Below are positions 56,637-64,000 of a stretch of 64,000 nt of DNA, one piece after another. How positions within the stretch are numbered: the first letter of the stretch is position 1; every line of letters begins with the position of its first letter. The notes below the pieces were generated by a model, which did not search any database, was not told the DNA's origin, and worked only from the letters and a program-made list of their open reading frames with translations. The position numbers were made by a program, and so were the translations under genes. The DNA comes from JAQGMV01 sp035626595. Lineage in GTDB: Bacteria; Pseudomonadota; Gammaproteobacteria; Burkholderiales; SG8-41. The stretch spans positions 3,834 to 67,833 of the forward strand of contig DASPNJ010000067.1 in the NCBI GenBank assembly GCA_035626595.1. Direction: 5' to 3'.

Positions 56637-57566
56637 TCAGCGCTTCTTCGCGGCAAGCAGGTGCTCGATTCTGGCGCGCGTCCACGCCGGTGCAAACATC
56701 TCGACGAAGTCGAACGCGAACAGCGGCAGGTGACGTTTGCGATGGATCGTCACGCGCGTGACGCTCGGCGGAAAGAGATTCGGTGTCTTGACCGGCACCA
56801 CACCGACATCGCGCGCCGGGTCGTATTCGATCTCGGCAACGATGGCGAGGCCGAGCCCGCGCTCGACACACGCCTTCACGACATCCGTATCGATCGCGCT
56901 CAGGATCACGTTCGGCGTCAGCCCCGCCCGGGCGAATACGTCGAGCACGGTCCGGCGCGCGGATATCGAGGGCTCGAACGTGACCAGCGGATGCTTCGCG
57001 ACGTCGGCCAGCGAGCGAATCCGCTTGCGCGTTATCGTGTGATCCTTCGGCGCCAGCACGATGCGCGGATAGCGCCGGCACTCCAGCGCCACGATGTCCC
57101 GTGCATTCCGATCGATGCTCGGCGTGACGCCGATATGCGCGGCGCCGGAAGTGAGCGCCTGCGCGATCTGCTCGGCGTTCCCGTGCTGGAGCGTCACGCG
57201 AACCTTCGGGTATTTCTCGGCGAACCGGCTCAGCACCTCGGGCAGAACGTAGCGCGCCTGCGTGTGAGTGGTCGCGATCACGAAATGACCGCTGTCGACC
57301 AGCGCGGCAGAGCGCGCGAGCACCCGAATCTGCTCGATGTCGAGCAGCGCCGACTCCGCGCGGGCGACCACCAGTTTCCCCTGCGGGGTGAGATCCACCA
57401 GCCGGTTCCTGTCGCGCACGAAGATAGTGAGCTGCAGCTCCCGTTCGAGGGCGAGGATCTGCTGGCTCACGCCCGGTTGGGACGTGTGCAGCCTCCGGGC
57501 CGCCTTCGAGATGCTGAGCCCGTTGCCTGCGACCTCGCGCAGATAGAGGAGCTGCCGCAGATTCAT
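56637..57566 (-). CDS. LysR family transcriptional regulator (CysB-like)
   Basis: This 309-residue regulator has the LysR helix-turn-helix (MNLRQLLYLREVAGNGLSIS, TSQPGVSQQILALERELQ) and an effector domain whose start (FVIATTHTQARYVLPEVL) resembles CysB and Cbl. It is divergent from the enoyl-CoA hydratase-CaiB operon and upstream of the Ldh gene on its own strand. A spaced inverted repeat lies in the 89-bp divergent gap. It probably senses a pathway intermediate; no effector is evident. Confidence 0.9.
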   Translation of the reverse strand: MNLRQLLYLREVAGNGLSISKAARRLHTSQPGVSQQILALERELQLTIFVRDRNRLVDLTPQGKLVVARAESALLDIEQIRVLARSAALVDSGHFVIATTHTQARYVLPEVLSRFAEKYPKVRVTLQHGNAEQIAQALTSGAAHIGVTPSIDRNARDIVALECRRYPRIVLAPKDHTITRKRIRSLADVAKHPLVTFEPSISARRTVLDVFARAGLTPNVILSAIDTDVVKACVERGLGLAIVAEIEYDPARDVGVVPVKTPNLFPPSVTRVTIHRKRHLPLFAFDFVEMFAPAWTRARIEHLLAAKKR

Positions 57567-57583
57567 ATAATCCGCGATGATAG

Positions 57584-57614
57584 GCCATAAGCACCAAGTT
57601 CTATCTGTTATGGC
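57584..57614. promoter_or_regulatory. Candidate LysR operator
   Basis: Perfect 7-bp arms GCCATAA (57584-57590) and TTATGGC (57608-57614) are separated by 17 bases in the gap between the LysR and crotonase genes. Their position close to the LysR start suits autoregulation and activation of the divergent operon. Confidence 0.5.
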
Positions 57615-57655
57615 GCCCTTACGCTACGCTCACCGCGATTACACGGAGCTCCCGC

Positions 57656-58432
57656 ATGACTGATGCTCGATTGCTCGTCGAGAACAAACCGCCGATCGCG
57701 GTCGTGACGCTGCACGAACCCGAGAAGCGCAATCCGTTCAGCCCCACACTCGTGAAGGAGATGATCGCCGCGCTGAACGACATTGCCTCGAACGACGAGA
57801 TCGTCGTCGTCATTTTCACGGGCGCGGGCTCCGCCTTCTCCGGGGGCGCCGACCTGCGCGAGATGCGCAAGGCGACGGCGCTCGAGGACCGCGGCGAATA
57901 CGAGCACATCCTCACGCTGAACCGGCTGGTCTGGAACTACCCCAAGGTAACCATATCGGCGGTCAATGGCCCGGCGCTGGGGCTCGGCGCGGCGCTGATC
58001 GGCTGGTCCGACCTCGCCATCGCCGAAGAGCGTGCGACCGTCGGTTACCCGGAAGTGCGCGCGGGCATCGCGTCGGCGACGGTCATTCCGGCGCTGTTGC
58101 GGCTGATCGGGCGCAAGGCGATGAACGAGATGCTCTACACCGGGCGCGCGGTGACGGCGGCGGAGGCTTATCGGCTCGGGCTGGTGAACCGCGTGGTGGA
58201 AAACGGCGCGTCGCTCGCGGCTGCGACCGAGCTGGCTCTCGAGATCGCACAGAACGCGCACCACGGCCTCGCGTTCACGAAGGAAGTCGTGCGCACCGCG
58301 ACCGACATGGAATACGGCAAGGCGCTCGAGTACGCGCGCGACATTCGCGTGATCTCGCGCCTGCACCCGAAGTTTCAGGCGCGCATCGACAACTACCTCG
58401 CGAATCGCGAAGCCCGCGGAGACAAGAAATGA
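57656..58432 (+). CDS. Enoyl-CoA hydratase
   Basis: This 258-residue crotonase has FSGGADLREM and NGPALGLGAA at the oxyanion hole, and both catalytic glutamates can be placed (GYPEVRAGIAS and MNEMLYTG). The PGxGGTQR loop reads IASATVIPAL, which sets it apart from housekeeping hydratases. ATG 57656 begins the unit; its stop overlaps the CaiB start by 4 bp, so the two enzymes are coupled and probably share a CoA thioester. Confidence 0.88.
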   Translation: MTDARLLVENKPPIAVVTLHEPEKRNPFSPTLVKEMIAALNDIASNDEIVVVIFTGAGSAFSGGADLREMRKATALEDRGEYEHILTLNRLVWNYPKVTISAVNGPALGLGAALIGWSDLAIAEERATVGYPEVRAGIASATVIPALLRLIGRKAMNEMLYTGRAVTAAEAYRLGLVNRVVENGASLAAATELALEIAQNAHHGLAFTKEVVRTATDMEYGKALEYARDIRVISRLHPKFQARIDNYLANREARGDKK

Positions 58433-59631
58433 CCCAGCCGCTGGAAGGCGTTCGGGTCATCGATCTGACGTCGGTGCTGTCGGGTCCCTTCTGCACGATG
58501 ATGCTCGGCGATGCCGGGGCCGACGTGATCAAGGTCGAGTCGCCGAGCGGCGATCAGGCGCGCACCTGGGGGCCGCCGTTCTGGGGCGACCAGGGTGCCG
58601 AGTTTCTCGCCGTCAATCGAAACAAGCGCTCCGTCGTTCTGGACCTGAAGACGGAGGCCGGGCGCGAGGTGCTCTTCGAGCTCTGCAAGACGGCGGACGT
58701 CTTCGTCGAGAACTACCGCCGCGGCGTTCCCGAACGCCTGGGCATCGACTACGAAGCCGTGCGCAAGGTGAATCCGCGCATCATCTACTGCTCGATCTCG
58801 GGCTTCGGCGACAGCGGTCCGCGGCGCGAGCAGGCGGCCTACGACTCGGTGATGCAGGCCTTCGTCGGCATCATGCACATGACCGGAGCGCCCGGCACGC
58901 CGCCCACGCGCGCCAGCGTCTCGATCTGCGACATGAGCGCCGCCATGTATGCGAATCAGGCGATCCTGCTCGCGCTGCTCGCGCGCGAGCGCACCGGCCG
59001 CGGCCAGCGCGTGGAAGCGTCGCTCTTCGAGGCGCAGGTCGCCTGGCTCGTTTTTCGCGCGGTCGGTTACTTCGCGACCGGCAAAGCGCCGGCGGGCAAG
59101 ATGGGCTCAGGCTCCGCCCATCTCGCGCCGTACCAGGTTTATGCGACAGGCGACGGCGATCTCATGGTCGCTGCGCTCAACAACACCCTCTTCGAAAAGC
59201 TCGCGCGCGCGATTGACATGCCCGAGCTCGCCGCCGACCGGCGCTTCGCCACCAATGCGCAGCGCGTGAAGCATCGCGAAGCGCTCAACGCGCAGCTCAC
59301 GCCGCGCTTCGCGCGGCACAGCGCCGCCGAATGGGAACGGCGCCTGACCGCCGCCGGGGTGCCGTGCAGCCGAATCAACACGATCGAAGACGTGCTGCTC
59401 GACCCGCAGACGGCGGCCCGCGACATGATCATGGAGCTCGAGCACACGAAGCTCGGTCGCATCAAAGTGCCGGGCATACCGATCAAGCTTGGCGACACGC
59501 CCGGCAGCGGACGACGCGCACCGCCGCTCCTGGGCGAGCACCAGCGGGAAGTGCTCGCCGAGCTCGGACTGTCGCGGGAACAAATCGACGCTTTGTCCAC
59601 GAGCGAGGCCGGCCAGCGTGCTGAATCGTAA
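58429..59631 (+). CDS. CaiB/BaiF family CoA-transferase
   Basis: This 400-residue class III CoA-transferase opens TQPLEGVRVIDLTSVLSGPF, with the catalytic Asp expected in SVSICDMSAAM. DSGPRREQAAYDSVMQAFVG precedes it. It is coupled to the hydratase gene by ATGA and is followed after 93 bp by a TctC gene with its own ribosome-binding site. With the regulator at 56637 this is a compact CoA-activation unit. Confidence 0.9.
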   Translation: MTQPLEGVRVIDLTSVLSGPFCTMMLGDAGADVIKVESPSGDQARTWGPPFWGDQGAEFLAVNRNKRSVVLDLKTEAGREVLFELCKTADVFVENYRRGVPERLGIDYEAVRKVNPRIIYCSISGFGDSGPRREQAAYDSVMQAFVGIMHMTGAPGTPPTRASVSICDMSAAMYANQAILLALLARERTGRGQRVEASLFEAQVAWLVFRAVGYFATGKAPAGKMGSGSAHLAPYQVYATGDGDLMVAALNNTLFEKLARAIDMPELAADRRFATNAQRVKHREALNAQLTPRFARHSAAEWERRLTAAGVPCSRINTIEDVLLDPQTAARDMIMELEHTKLGRIKVPGIPIKLGDTPGSGRRAPPLLGEHQREVLAELGLSREQIDALSTSEAGQRAES

Positions 59632-59724
59632 GTTCGCAACATTTCGTCGCGGGGGTGACGAACTACCGCGTACCAGGCAACGCGAAAACGCCGTGATGAA
59701 GGCCGCCATCCTTTGGAGGACAGA

Positions 59725-60693
59725 TTGAACAAGATTGCACGTCTCGGCTTGTGCACTGTGATTTGCACCGCGCTGGGCTCCGGCGTCGCGATGGCGCAGG
59801 GCTGGCCGGCGAAGCCGGTGCGCGTCGTGGTGCCGTTCGGTCCCGGAGGCGGCGCCACGATTCAGGGGAGACTGATCACGGACGGTTTGCGGCCGGCCCT
59901 GGGAACCTCTTTCGTCATCGACAATCGTCCGGGCGCAGGCGGAACGATCGGTGCGCAGCTCGTCGCCGACTCGCGGCCCGACGGCTATACGATGCTCTTC
60001 ACGACCTCGACGCTCGCGGTCAACGCGACGCTGCTGGCGGACACGCTGAAGTTCGATCCGAAGAAGGATCTGGCGCCTGCGACGCTCGTCTCCACGGGTC
60101 CATTGGTGCTGTGCATTCACCCGAGCATTCCGGCCCGTTCCGTGAAGGAGCTGATCGCGCTCGCGAAGAAGCAGCCCGGCAAGCTGCCGAGCGGCGTGAA
60201 CGAGATCGGCAGCACGGGCCACCTCGCGGCGGAGATGCTGAAACAGCTCGGCGGCATCGACACGACGATCGTGCCGTACAAGGGCGGCGGTCCGGCGCTC
60301 GTGGGGCTGCTCACCGGCGAGGTGGCGTTACTGTTCGTGACGCCCGCTGTCGCCATGCCCCAGCTGAAAGCGCAGCGCGTGCGGGGCCTGGCCGTAACCA
60401 CGCCGAAGAGCGTGGCCGCATTGCCCGATCTGCCGCCGGTCACCGCGACGATTCCGGGTCTCGAGATCGGCGTCTGGTACGCGATCTTCTTCCCGAAAGG
60501 TACGCCGCCGGAGATCGTCTCGAAGCTCAGCGCCGAGACGCGCAAAGTGCTCCTGACCGAAAGCGTGCAGGCGTTCTATCGCACGCAGGGTCTGGACGCC
60601 GTCGGCGGCTCCCCGGAGTCGCTGCGGGATTATTTCGAGAGCGAGATCGCGAAGTACGAGAAGGTGATCCGGCAGGGCAACATCAAGCTGTAG
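59725..60693 (+). CDS. Bug/TctC family periplasmic receptor
   Basis: This 322-residue receptor begins NKIARLGLCTVICTALGSG (cleavage near AMAQ), then WPAKPVRVVVPFGPGGGAT and FVIDNRPGAGGT. TTG 59725 is the start, because GGAGGA lies five bases before it; a TTG at 59713 is within the ribosome-binding site. It stands between the CaiB gene and the DUF35-thiolase genes on the same strand, and its ligand probably enters that pathway. Confidence 0.88.
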   Translation: MNKIARLGLCTVICTALGSGVAMAQGWPAKPVRVVVPFGPGGGATIQGRLITDGLRPALGTSFVIDNRPGAGGTIGAQLVADSRPDGYTMLFTTSTLAVNATLLADTLKFDPKKDLAPATLVSTGPLVLCIHPSIPARSVKELIALAKKQPGKLPSGVNEIGSTGHLAAEMLKQLGGIDTTIVPYKGGGPALVGLLTGEVALLFVTPAVAMPQLKAQRVRGLAVTTPKSVAALPDLPPVTATIPGLEIGVWYAIFFPKGTPPEIVSKLSAETRKVLLTESVQAFYRTQGLDAVGGSPESLRDYFESEIAKYEKVIRQGNIKL

Positions 60694-60703
60694 CCGGGTG
60701 GCG

Positions 60704-61111
60704 ATGACGCAACTACCGGCTCCCGCGTTCAACGCCGATTCGAAACGGTTCTGGGAAGCGGCGCGCGAGAATCGCTTGCTGGTCAGCCACTGCGACGCAT
60801 GCACGCGGCTGTTCTTCCCGCCGCGACATCTTTGCCCGCACTGCTGGTCCGACAAGATCTCCTGGCGCGACAGCGGCGGCGCCGGCGTCGTATACAGCTT
60901 CACGATCATTCACCGGGCGCCGGTTGCGGAGTTCGCTCCGCGCGTGCCGTACGTGGTGGCCCTGATCACGCTCGCCGAAGGTCCGCGAATGATGGCGAAT
61001 ATCGTCGGCGAGGACGCGCTCGAGACCCGTGTCGGCGATGCGGTCAAGGTGGAGTTCGAGCCGCGCGCCGACGGCTGGAAGGTGCCGCAATTCCGGCGGA
61101 GCGCGAGGTGA
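60704..61111 (+). CDS. DUF35 OB-fold/zinc-ribbon protein
   Basis: This 135-residue protein has a rubredoxin-like zinc ribbon (C30-x2-C33, C44-x2-C47) followed by an OB-fold (GVVYSFTIIHRAP, PYVVALITLAEG), the DUF35 pattern. Such proteins bind CoA thioesters and partner SCP-x-type thiolases, often as an obligatory subunit, for example in steroid side-chain retro-aldol cleavage. The thiolase gene starts by a GTGA overlap, which supports a complex. GTG 60698 is an alternative start. Confidence 0.88.
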   Translation: MTQLPAPAFNADSKRFWEAARENRLLVSHCDACTRLFFPPRHLCPHCWSDKISWRDSGGAGVVYSFTIIHRAPVAEFAPRVPYVVALITLAEGPRMMANIVGEDALETRVGDAVKVEFEPRADGWKVPQFRRSAR

Positions 61112-62322
61112 TCGGCGCGCTGCGGCCCTCCGTTGCCGACGCGGGCGTTTCATTGAGGAACCGGACGGCAATCGTCGGCGTCGGCGAATCGGACATCGGC
61201 AAGGTCCCGCAGCTTTCCGGCCTCGGCTTGACGGCTCAAGCGGCGAAGCGCGCTTTGGATCACGCGGGCCTCACCGTGCGCGACATCGACGGACTCCTGA
61301 CGGCGTATTCGCTGACCGAGCCGTTCTTCATGCTCGGTACGGTGCTCTGCGAGTACCTGGGTTTACGGCCGCGCTTCTGCAGCTCCGTGGTCGCAGGCGG
61401 CGCGACGCCGGCGATCCTGCTGGGACATGCGGCAGCGGCGATCGTGACCGGGCGGGCAAGCTGCGTGCTCGTGTGCACCGGCGAGAATCGCGCGACCGGC
61501 GTGTCCCGCGACGCCGCGGTTTCTTCTCTCGCTTCGGCCGTCGGTCACCCGTACTTCGAGCATCCCTTCGGCATCTCGATCCCGGGTTGCTACGCCATGA
61601 TCGCGCAGCGCTACATGCACGAGTACGGGATCACCCGCGAGCAGCTCGCTCGAGTACCCGTCGTGACGCGAAAGCACGCGGCGCTGCATCCCACTTCGCA
61701 CATGAAAACGCCGATCACCGTCGAGGACGTGATCGCCTCGAAACCGATCGCGAGCCCGCTGAACCTGCTCGATTGCTGCCTGATCTCGGATGCGGCGGGC
61801 GCATTCATCGTGACCTCGGCGGAACGCGCGCGCGACATCACGGACCGGCCCGTCTATCTGCTGGGTGTCGGCGAGTGTCACACGCACGAATACATCGTTT
61901 GTGCCGAAGACCTGGTGCATTTCGGGGTCCGGGAATCGGGCGAGGGCGCCTACCGCATGGCAGGGCTGGGACCATCCGATATCGACGTCGCCCAGCTCTA
62001 CGACTGCTTCTCCATCGTGCCCATTCTCGAGCTGGAAGAGCTTGGGTTCTGCAGGACGGGCGAGGGCGCTGCGTTCTACGCCGAGGGCCACGCGGCGATC
62101 GGTGGAAAGCTGCCGGTCAACACGCACGGCGGAATGCTCTCGCATGCGCACGCGGGTGCGACGGGCGGCATGCTGGGCATCGTCGAGGCCGTTGCGCAGC
62201 TCAGGGGCGAATGCGGCGAGCGCCAGGTCCGCGATGCGCGCACCGCGCTCGTCCACAACGAAGGCGGGGTGCTGTCGTCGAATTGCACGGTGATACTCGC
62301 GAACGACATGCGGCAGGCGTGA
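61108..62322 (+). CDS. SCP-x/thiolase-like protein
   Basis: This 404-residue protein has the thiolase fold of the SCP-x type: GVGESDIGKVP at the start, CSSVVAGGATPAILLGHAAA in the region of the usual active-site Cys, DVAQLYDCFSIVPILELE, and HGGMLSHAHAGATGGMLGIV with the late His. The classical nucleophilic Cys setting is changed, as in DUF35-dependent acyl-CoA retro-aldolases. GTG 61108 overlaps the DUF35 stop. It probably cleaves a C-C bond in an acyl-CoA. Confidence 0.87.
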   Translation: MIGALRPSVADAGVSLRNRTAIVGVGESDIGKVPQLSGLGLTAQAAKRALDHAGLTVRDIDGLLTAYSLTEPFFMLGTVLCEYLGLRPRFCSSVVAGGATPAILLGHAAAAIVTGRASCVLVCTGENRATGVSRDAAVSSLASAVGHPYFEHPFGISIPGCYAMIAQRYMHEYGITREQLARVPVVTRKHAALHPTSHMKTPITVEDVIASKPIASPLNLLDCCLISDAAGAFIVTSAERARDITDRPVYLLGVGECHTHEYIVCAEDLVHFGVRESGEGAYRMAGLGPSDIDVAQLYDCFSIVPILELEELGFCRTGEGAAFYAEGHAAIGGKLPVNTHGGMLSHAHAGATGGMLGIVEAVAQLRGECGERQVRDARTALVHNEGGVLSSNCTVILANDMRQA

Positions 62323-62329
62323 GGACGAG

Positions 62330-62800
62330 ATGGAAAACGCAAGAGGCTACTATTTCGAAGATTTCGAGGTCGGCCAGGCGCTCACGACCCCGGCCCGCAC
62401 GGTCACGGCCGCGGACATCACGAATTTCGCGTGCCTGAGCGGCGATTTCAACGAGGTGCACGCCAACTGGGAGTACTGCAAGACCACGCCGTTCGGCGAG
62501 CCGATCGCACACGGTCCGCTCGTCTACGCCATCGCAGGGGGACTGCAGTACGCCAGCGGCATCAATCACGGAACCCTGCTCGCGCTGCTGCAGATCGACA
62601 AGTGGCGTTTGCTCGCGCCCGTTAAGCACGGCGACACGATTCACATGGTGTCCACGGTCGTCGAGAAGCGCGAAACGAGCAAGCCCGACCGCGGGGTCGT
62701 CAGATTCAGCCGGCGCATCGTGAACCAGCACGGCACGACCGTGCAGGAGCTCGAGGCGGCCATCCTCTACCGACGGCGGGACGCGCAGCCCGGGGTCTAG
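62330..62800 (+). CDS. MaoC family dehydratase
   Basis: This 156-residue hot-dog protein has the R-hydratase motif D-F-N-x-x-H (GDFNEVHANWEYCKTTPFGE) and IAHGPLVYAIAGGLQ, typical of MaoC enoyl-CoA hydratases. It should hydrate or dehydrate an acyl-CoA in trans arrangement with the DUF35-thiolase pair, whose gene ends 7 bp upstream. In aldolase systems a MaoC protein often supplies the 3-hydroxyacyl-CoA that is then cleaved. Confidence 0.9.
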   Translation: MENARGYYFEDFEVGQALTTPARTVTAADITNFACLSGDFNEVHANWEYCKTTPFGEPIAHGPLVYAIAGGLQYASGINHGTLLALLQIDKWRLLAPVKHGDTIHMVSTVVEKRETSKPDRGVVRFSRRIVNQHGTTVQELEAAILYRRRDAQPGV

Positions 62801-62870
62801 ACGTCCCGCGGTAAAACGCCGGCACATCACTTTAGAATCGCGCTCTTCGCCGCGGGAAAGAGGAGCAGAG

Positions 62871-63230
62871 ATGAGCATAGAACGCGTTGCGGGCGCCGGC
62901 GCCGCCAGCTTCAGCAGGGCGGTGGTGGTCAGCGGCCCCGGTAGAACCGTGTACGTATCCGGCAACATCAGCCCCAACGGCTCGATGGCGGAGCAGGCGA
63001 ACGGATGCATCGATCAGATCGAGTCGGCACTGCGCGCCGTCGGCGGCTCGCTCGAGCACGTCGTTCGCGTTACGGCGTGGCTCACCAGCCTGAGCGAATA
63101 CGGCGAATACAACCGCGTGCGCGGCGAGCGCTTCGGTGCGAACCTGCCCGCGAGCGCCGCGGTGCAGGTTGCGGGTCTGCTACGCGGCGCGCTAATCGAG
63201 ATCGATGCCGTCGCCTTCATTCCGGAGTGA
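62871..63230 (+). CDS. RidA family protein
   Basis: This 119-residue protein is of RidA type (GRTVYVSGNISPNGSMAEQA, VVRVTAWLTSLSEYGEYNRV, PASAAVQVAGLLRGALIEID ending AVAFIPE). The IE-x-x-A-V-A end is canonical, although the Arg usually found in the A-R-xx-V segment is replaced by Ala (ASAAVQVAG), so imine deaminase activity is doubtful. AGAGGAGCAGAG precedes the ATG. It lies between the MaoC gene and a PrpD gene. Confidence 0.86.
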   Translation: MSIERVAGAGAASFSRAVVVSGPGRTVYVSGNISPNGSMAEQANGCIDQIESALRAVGGSLEHVVRVTAWLTSLSEYGEYNRVRGERFGANLPASAAVQVAGLLRGALIEIDAVAFIPE

Positions 63231-63236
63231 TTTGAC

Positions 63237-64000
63237 ATGCTGATATCACAGAGACTCGCCCGTTTTGCCACCGACCTCCGGTACGAAGACATCCCGCCGC
63301 CGATCCGCGAACGCGCCAAGCTGCTCATGCTCGATGCGATCGGGATCGCATTCGCATCGTCGAAGTACGAATTCGCGCAAAAAGCGCTCGCGGGCCTGTC
63401 GCGCTTCGGCGCGGGCGAGCACGGCGTCATCAATTCCGACCGCAGGCTCACGTTGCGGGATGCCGTGACGATGAACGGCATACTCGTGCACGGGCTCGAT
63501 TACGACGACACGTATCTGCCGGGTGCGGTGCACATGACCGCGAGCGGCGTGCCGTGCCTGCTCGGCATCGGCGCCGAAGTGAAGGCGGACGGGCGCGAGC
63601 TCCTGACGGCGCTCGTCCTCGGTCTCGAGTCGGCGGCGCGTATCGGCGGCGCGGGCAACGGCGGTTTCCAGAAAGTCGGGTTCCATCCGACGAGCATCTG
63701 CGGCGCGATGGGGTGCTCGCTGCTCGCCGGACGTCTGATGGAACTCGACCACCAGAAGCTCGAGTGGGCGCAGGGCATCGCGCTTTCGCTCGCGAGCGGA
63801 ACGATGCAGCCGATGCAGGACGGGACGTGGACGAAGCGCCTCCACCCGGGCGCCGCTGCCGCCTCGGCCATTACCGCCGCGGCGCTGGCCGATGGCGGCT
63901 TCACCGGTCCCGCCGAGGCGTACGAAGGCCGCTTCGGGTTCTACAACATGTTCCTTTCGGAGCTGCGCACCAAAGGCGACCCTTCATTCGTGACACAGGC
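63237..64000 (+). CDS. MmgE/PrpD family protein, truncated by window edge
   Basis: From ATG 63237, 6 bp after the RidA stop, an open frame of more than 254 codons runs to the window end. It encodes the N-terminal half of an MmgE/PrpD protein: HGLDYDDTYLPGAVHMTAS, GAEVKADGRELLTALVLGLE and MQDGTWTKRLHPGAAAASA are characteristic. The last bases still read in frame, so the gene is complete only outside the window. It is the fourth paralogue of the family here. Confidence 0.87.
   Translation, partial: MLISQRLARFATDLRYEDIPPPIRERAKLLMLDAIGIAFASSKYEFAQKALAGLSRFGAGEHGVINSDRRLTLRDAVTMNGILVHGLDYDDTYLPGAVHMTASGVPCLLGIGAEVKADGRELLTALVLGLESAARIGGAGNGGFQKVGFHPTSICGAMGCSLLAGRLMELDHQKLEWAQGIALSLASGTMQPMQDGTWTKRLHPGAAAASAITAAALADGGFTGPAEAYEGRFGFYNMFLSELRTKGDPSFVTQ

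Noticed and set aside
1..64000. tRNA, rRNA, CRISPR or prophage genes
   Set aside because: No cloverleaf-like sequence, regular direct-repeat array, integrase or phage structural gene was recognised on either strand.

Overview
The window is GC-rich (roughly two thirds G+C) and almost completely coding. It looks like the chromosome of a betaproteobacterium of Burkholderiales type. The main reason is the very large number of orphan Bug/TctC-type periplasmic solute-binding proteins: 11 complete copies, with no TctA or TctB membrane subunit anywhere in the window. They sit among CaiB/BaiF CoA-transferases (4), MmgE/PrpD-family proteins (4, one cut by the right edge), crotonase-family proteins (3) and GntR/LysR regulators. 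No rRNA, tRNA, CRISPR array, transposase or phage gene was seen. Short dispersed hairpin repeats of several families fill many intergenic gaps and in places run into coding sequence. No gene-free stretch exceeds 300 bp.

Layout. 1-10.2 kb: a DUF454 fragment, a PEP-mutase/isocitrate-lyase family enzyme, PrpD, an MFS gene overlapping a lipoprotein gene, a secreted protein with an Ala/Pro-rich tail, a CaiB gene divergent from a PaaG-like crotonase, and a TctC-PrpD pair. 10.2-20.4 kb: a long plus-strand catabolic run, consisting of acetyl-CoA hydrolase/CoA-transferase family protein, enoyl-CoA hydratase, FadR-type GntR regulator, acyl-CoA dehydrogenase, CitE-like lyase, CaiB, TctC, PrpD and CaiB, which reads like acyl-CoA breakdown of a short (perhaps branched dicarboxylic) acid. 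20.4-24.7 kb: GntR, AhpD-like protein and an aconitase-type two-subunit dehydratase, divergent from a TctC gene. 24.7-31.2 kb: small lipoprotein, RidA, then two MFS-led units (MFS, CmcJ-like oxygenase, cupin; and MFS, GST) that share an almost identical promoter block, followed by a LysR gene. 31.2-36.7 kb: an operon of cyclic amidohydrolase, GntR, fumarase/ASL-superfamily lyase, acetoacetate-decarboxylase-family protein and TctC.

36.7-39.4 kb (minus strand): the most unusual locus, a three-gene operon whose first gene is a UGSC-family selenoprotein with an in-frame TGA at the U of its U-G-G-C motif and a plausible bacterial SECIS hairpin just downstream. The second gene is a conserved protein of unknown function and the third a TctC protein. 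ORF callers split the selenoprotein gene at the TGA and miss it.

39.6-48.6 kb: a KTSC protein, then a minus-strand operon of about ten genes: three paralogous alpha/beta hydrolases, an SDR, a fourth hydrolase, a carboxymuconolactone-decarboxylase-like protein, three consecutive TctC proteins and a ketopantoate-reductase-family enzyme. 48.7-64 kb: TctC, a type II toxin-antitoxin pair with a clear palindromic operator, TctC coupled to an NDP-forming acyl-CoA synthetase, DedA, MFS, Ldh-family oxidoreductase with LysR, and a plus-strand run of enoyl-CoA hydratase, CaiB, TctC, DUF35, SCP-x-type thiolase, MaoC, RidA and a PrpD gene running off the edge.

Together the genes describe a bacterium specialised in taking up many small organic acids, activating them as CoA thioesters by CoA transfer, and breaking them down by hydration, oxidation and lyase steps, with a local regulator for most clusters. 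Substrate assignments are inference; family assignments are from recognisable motifs.
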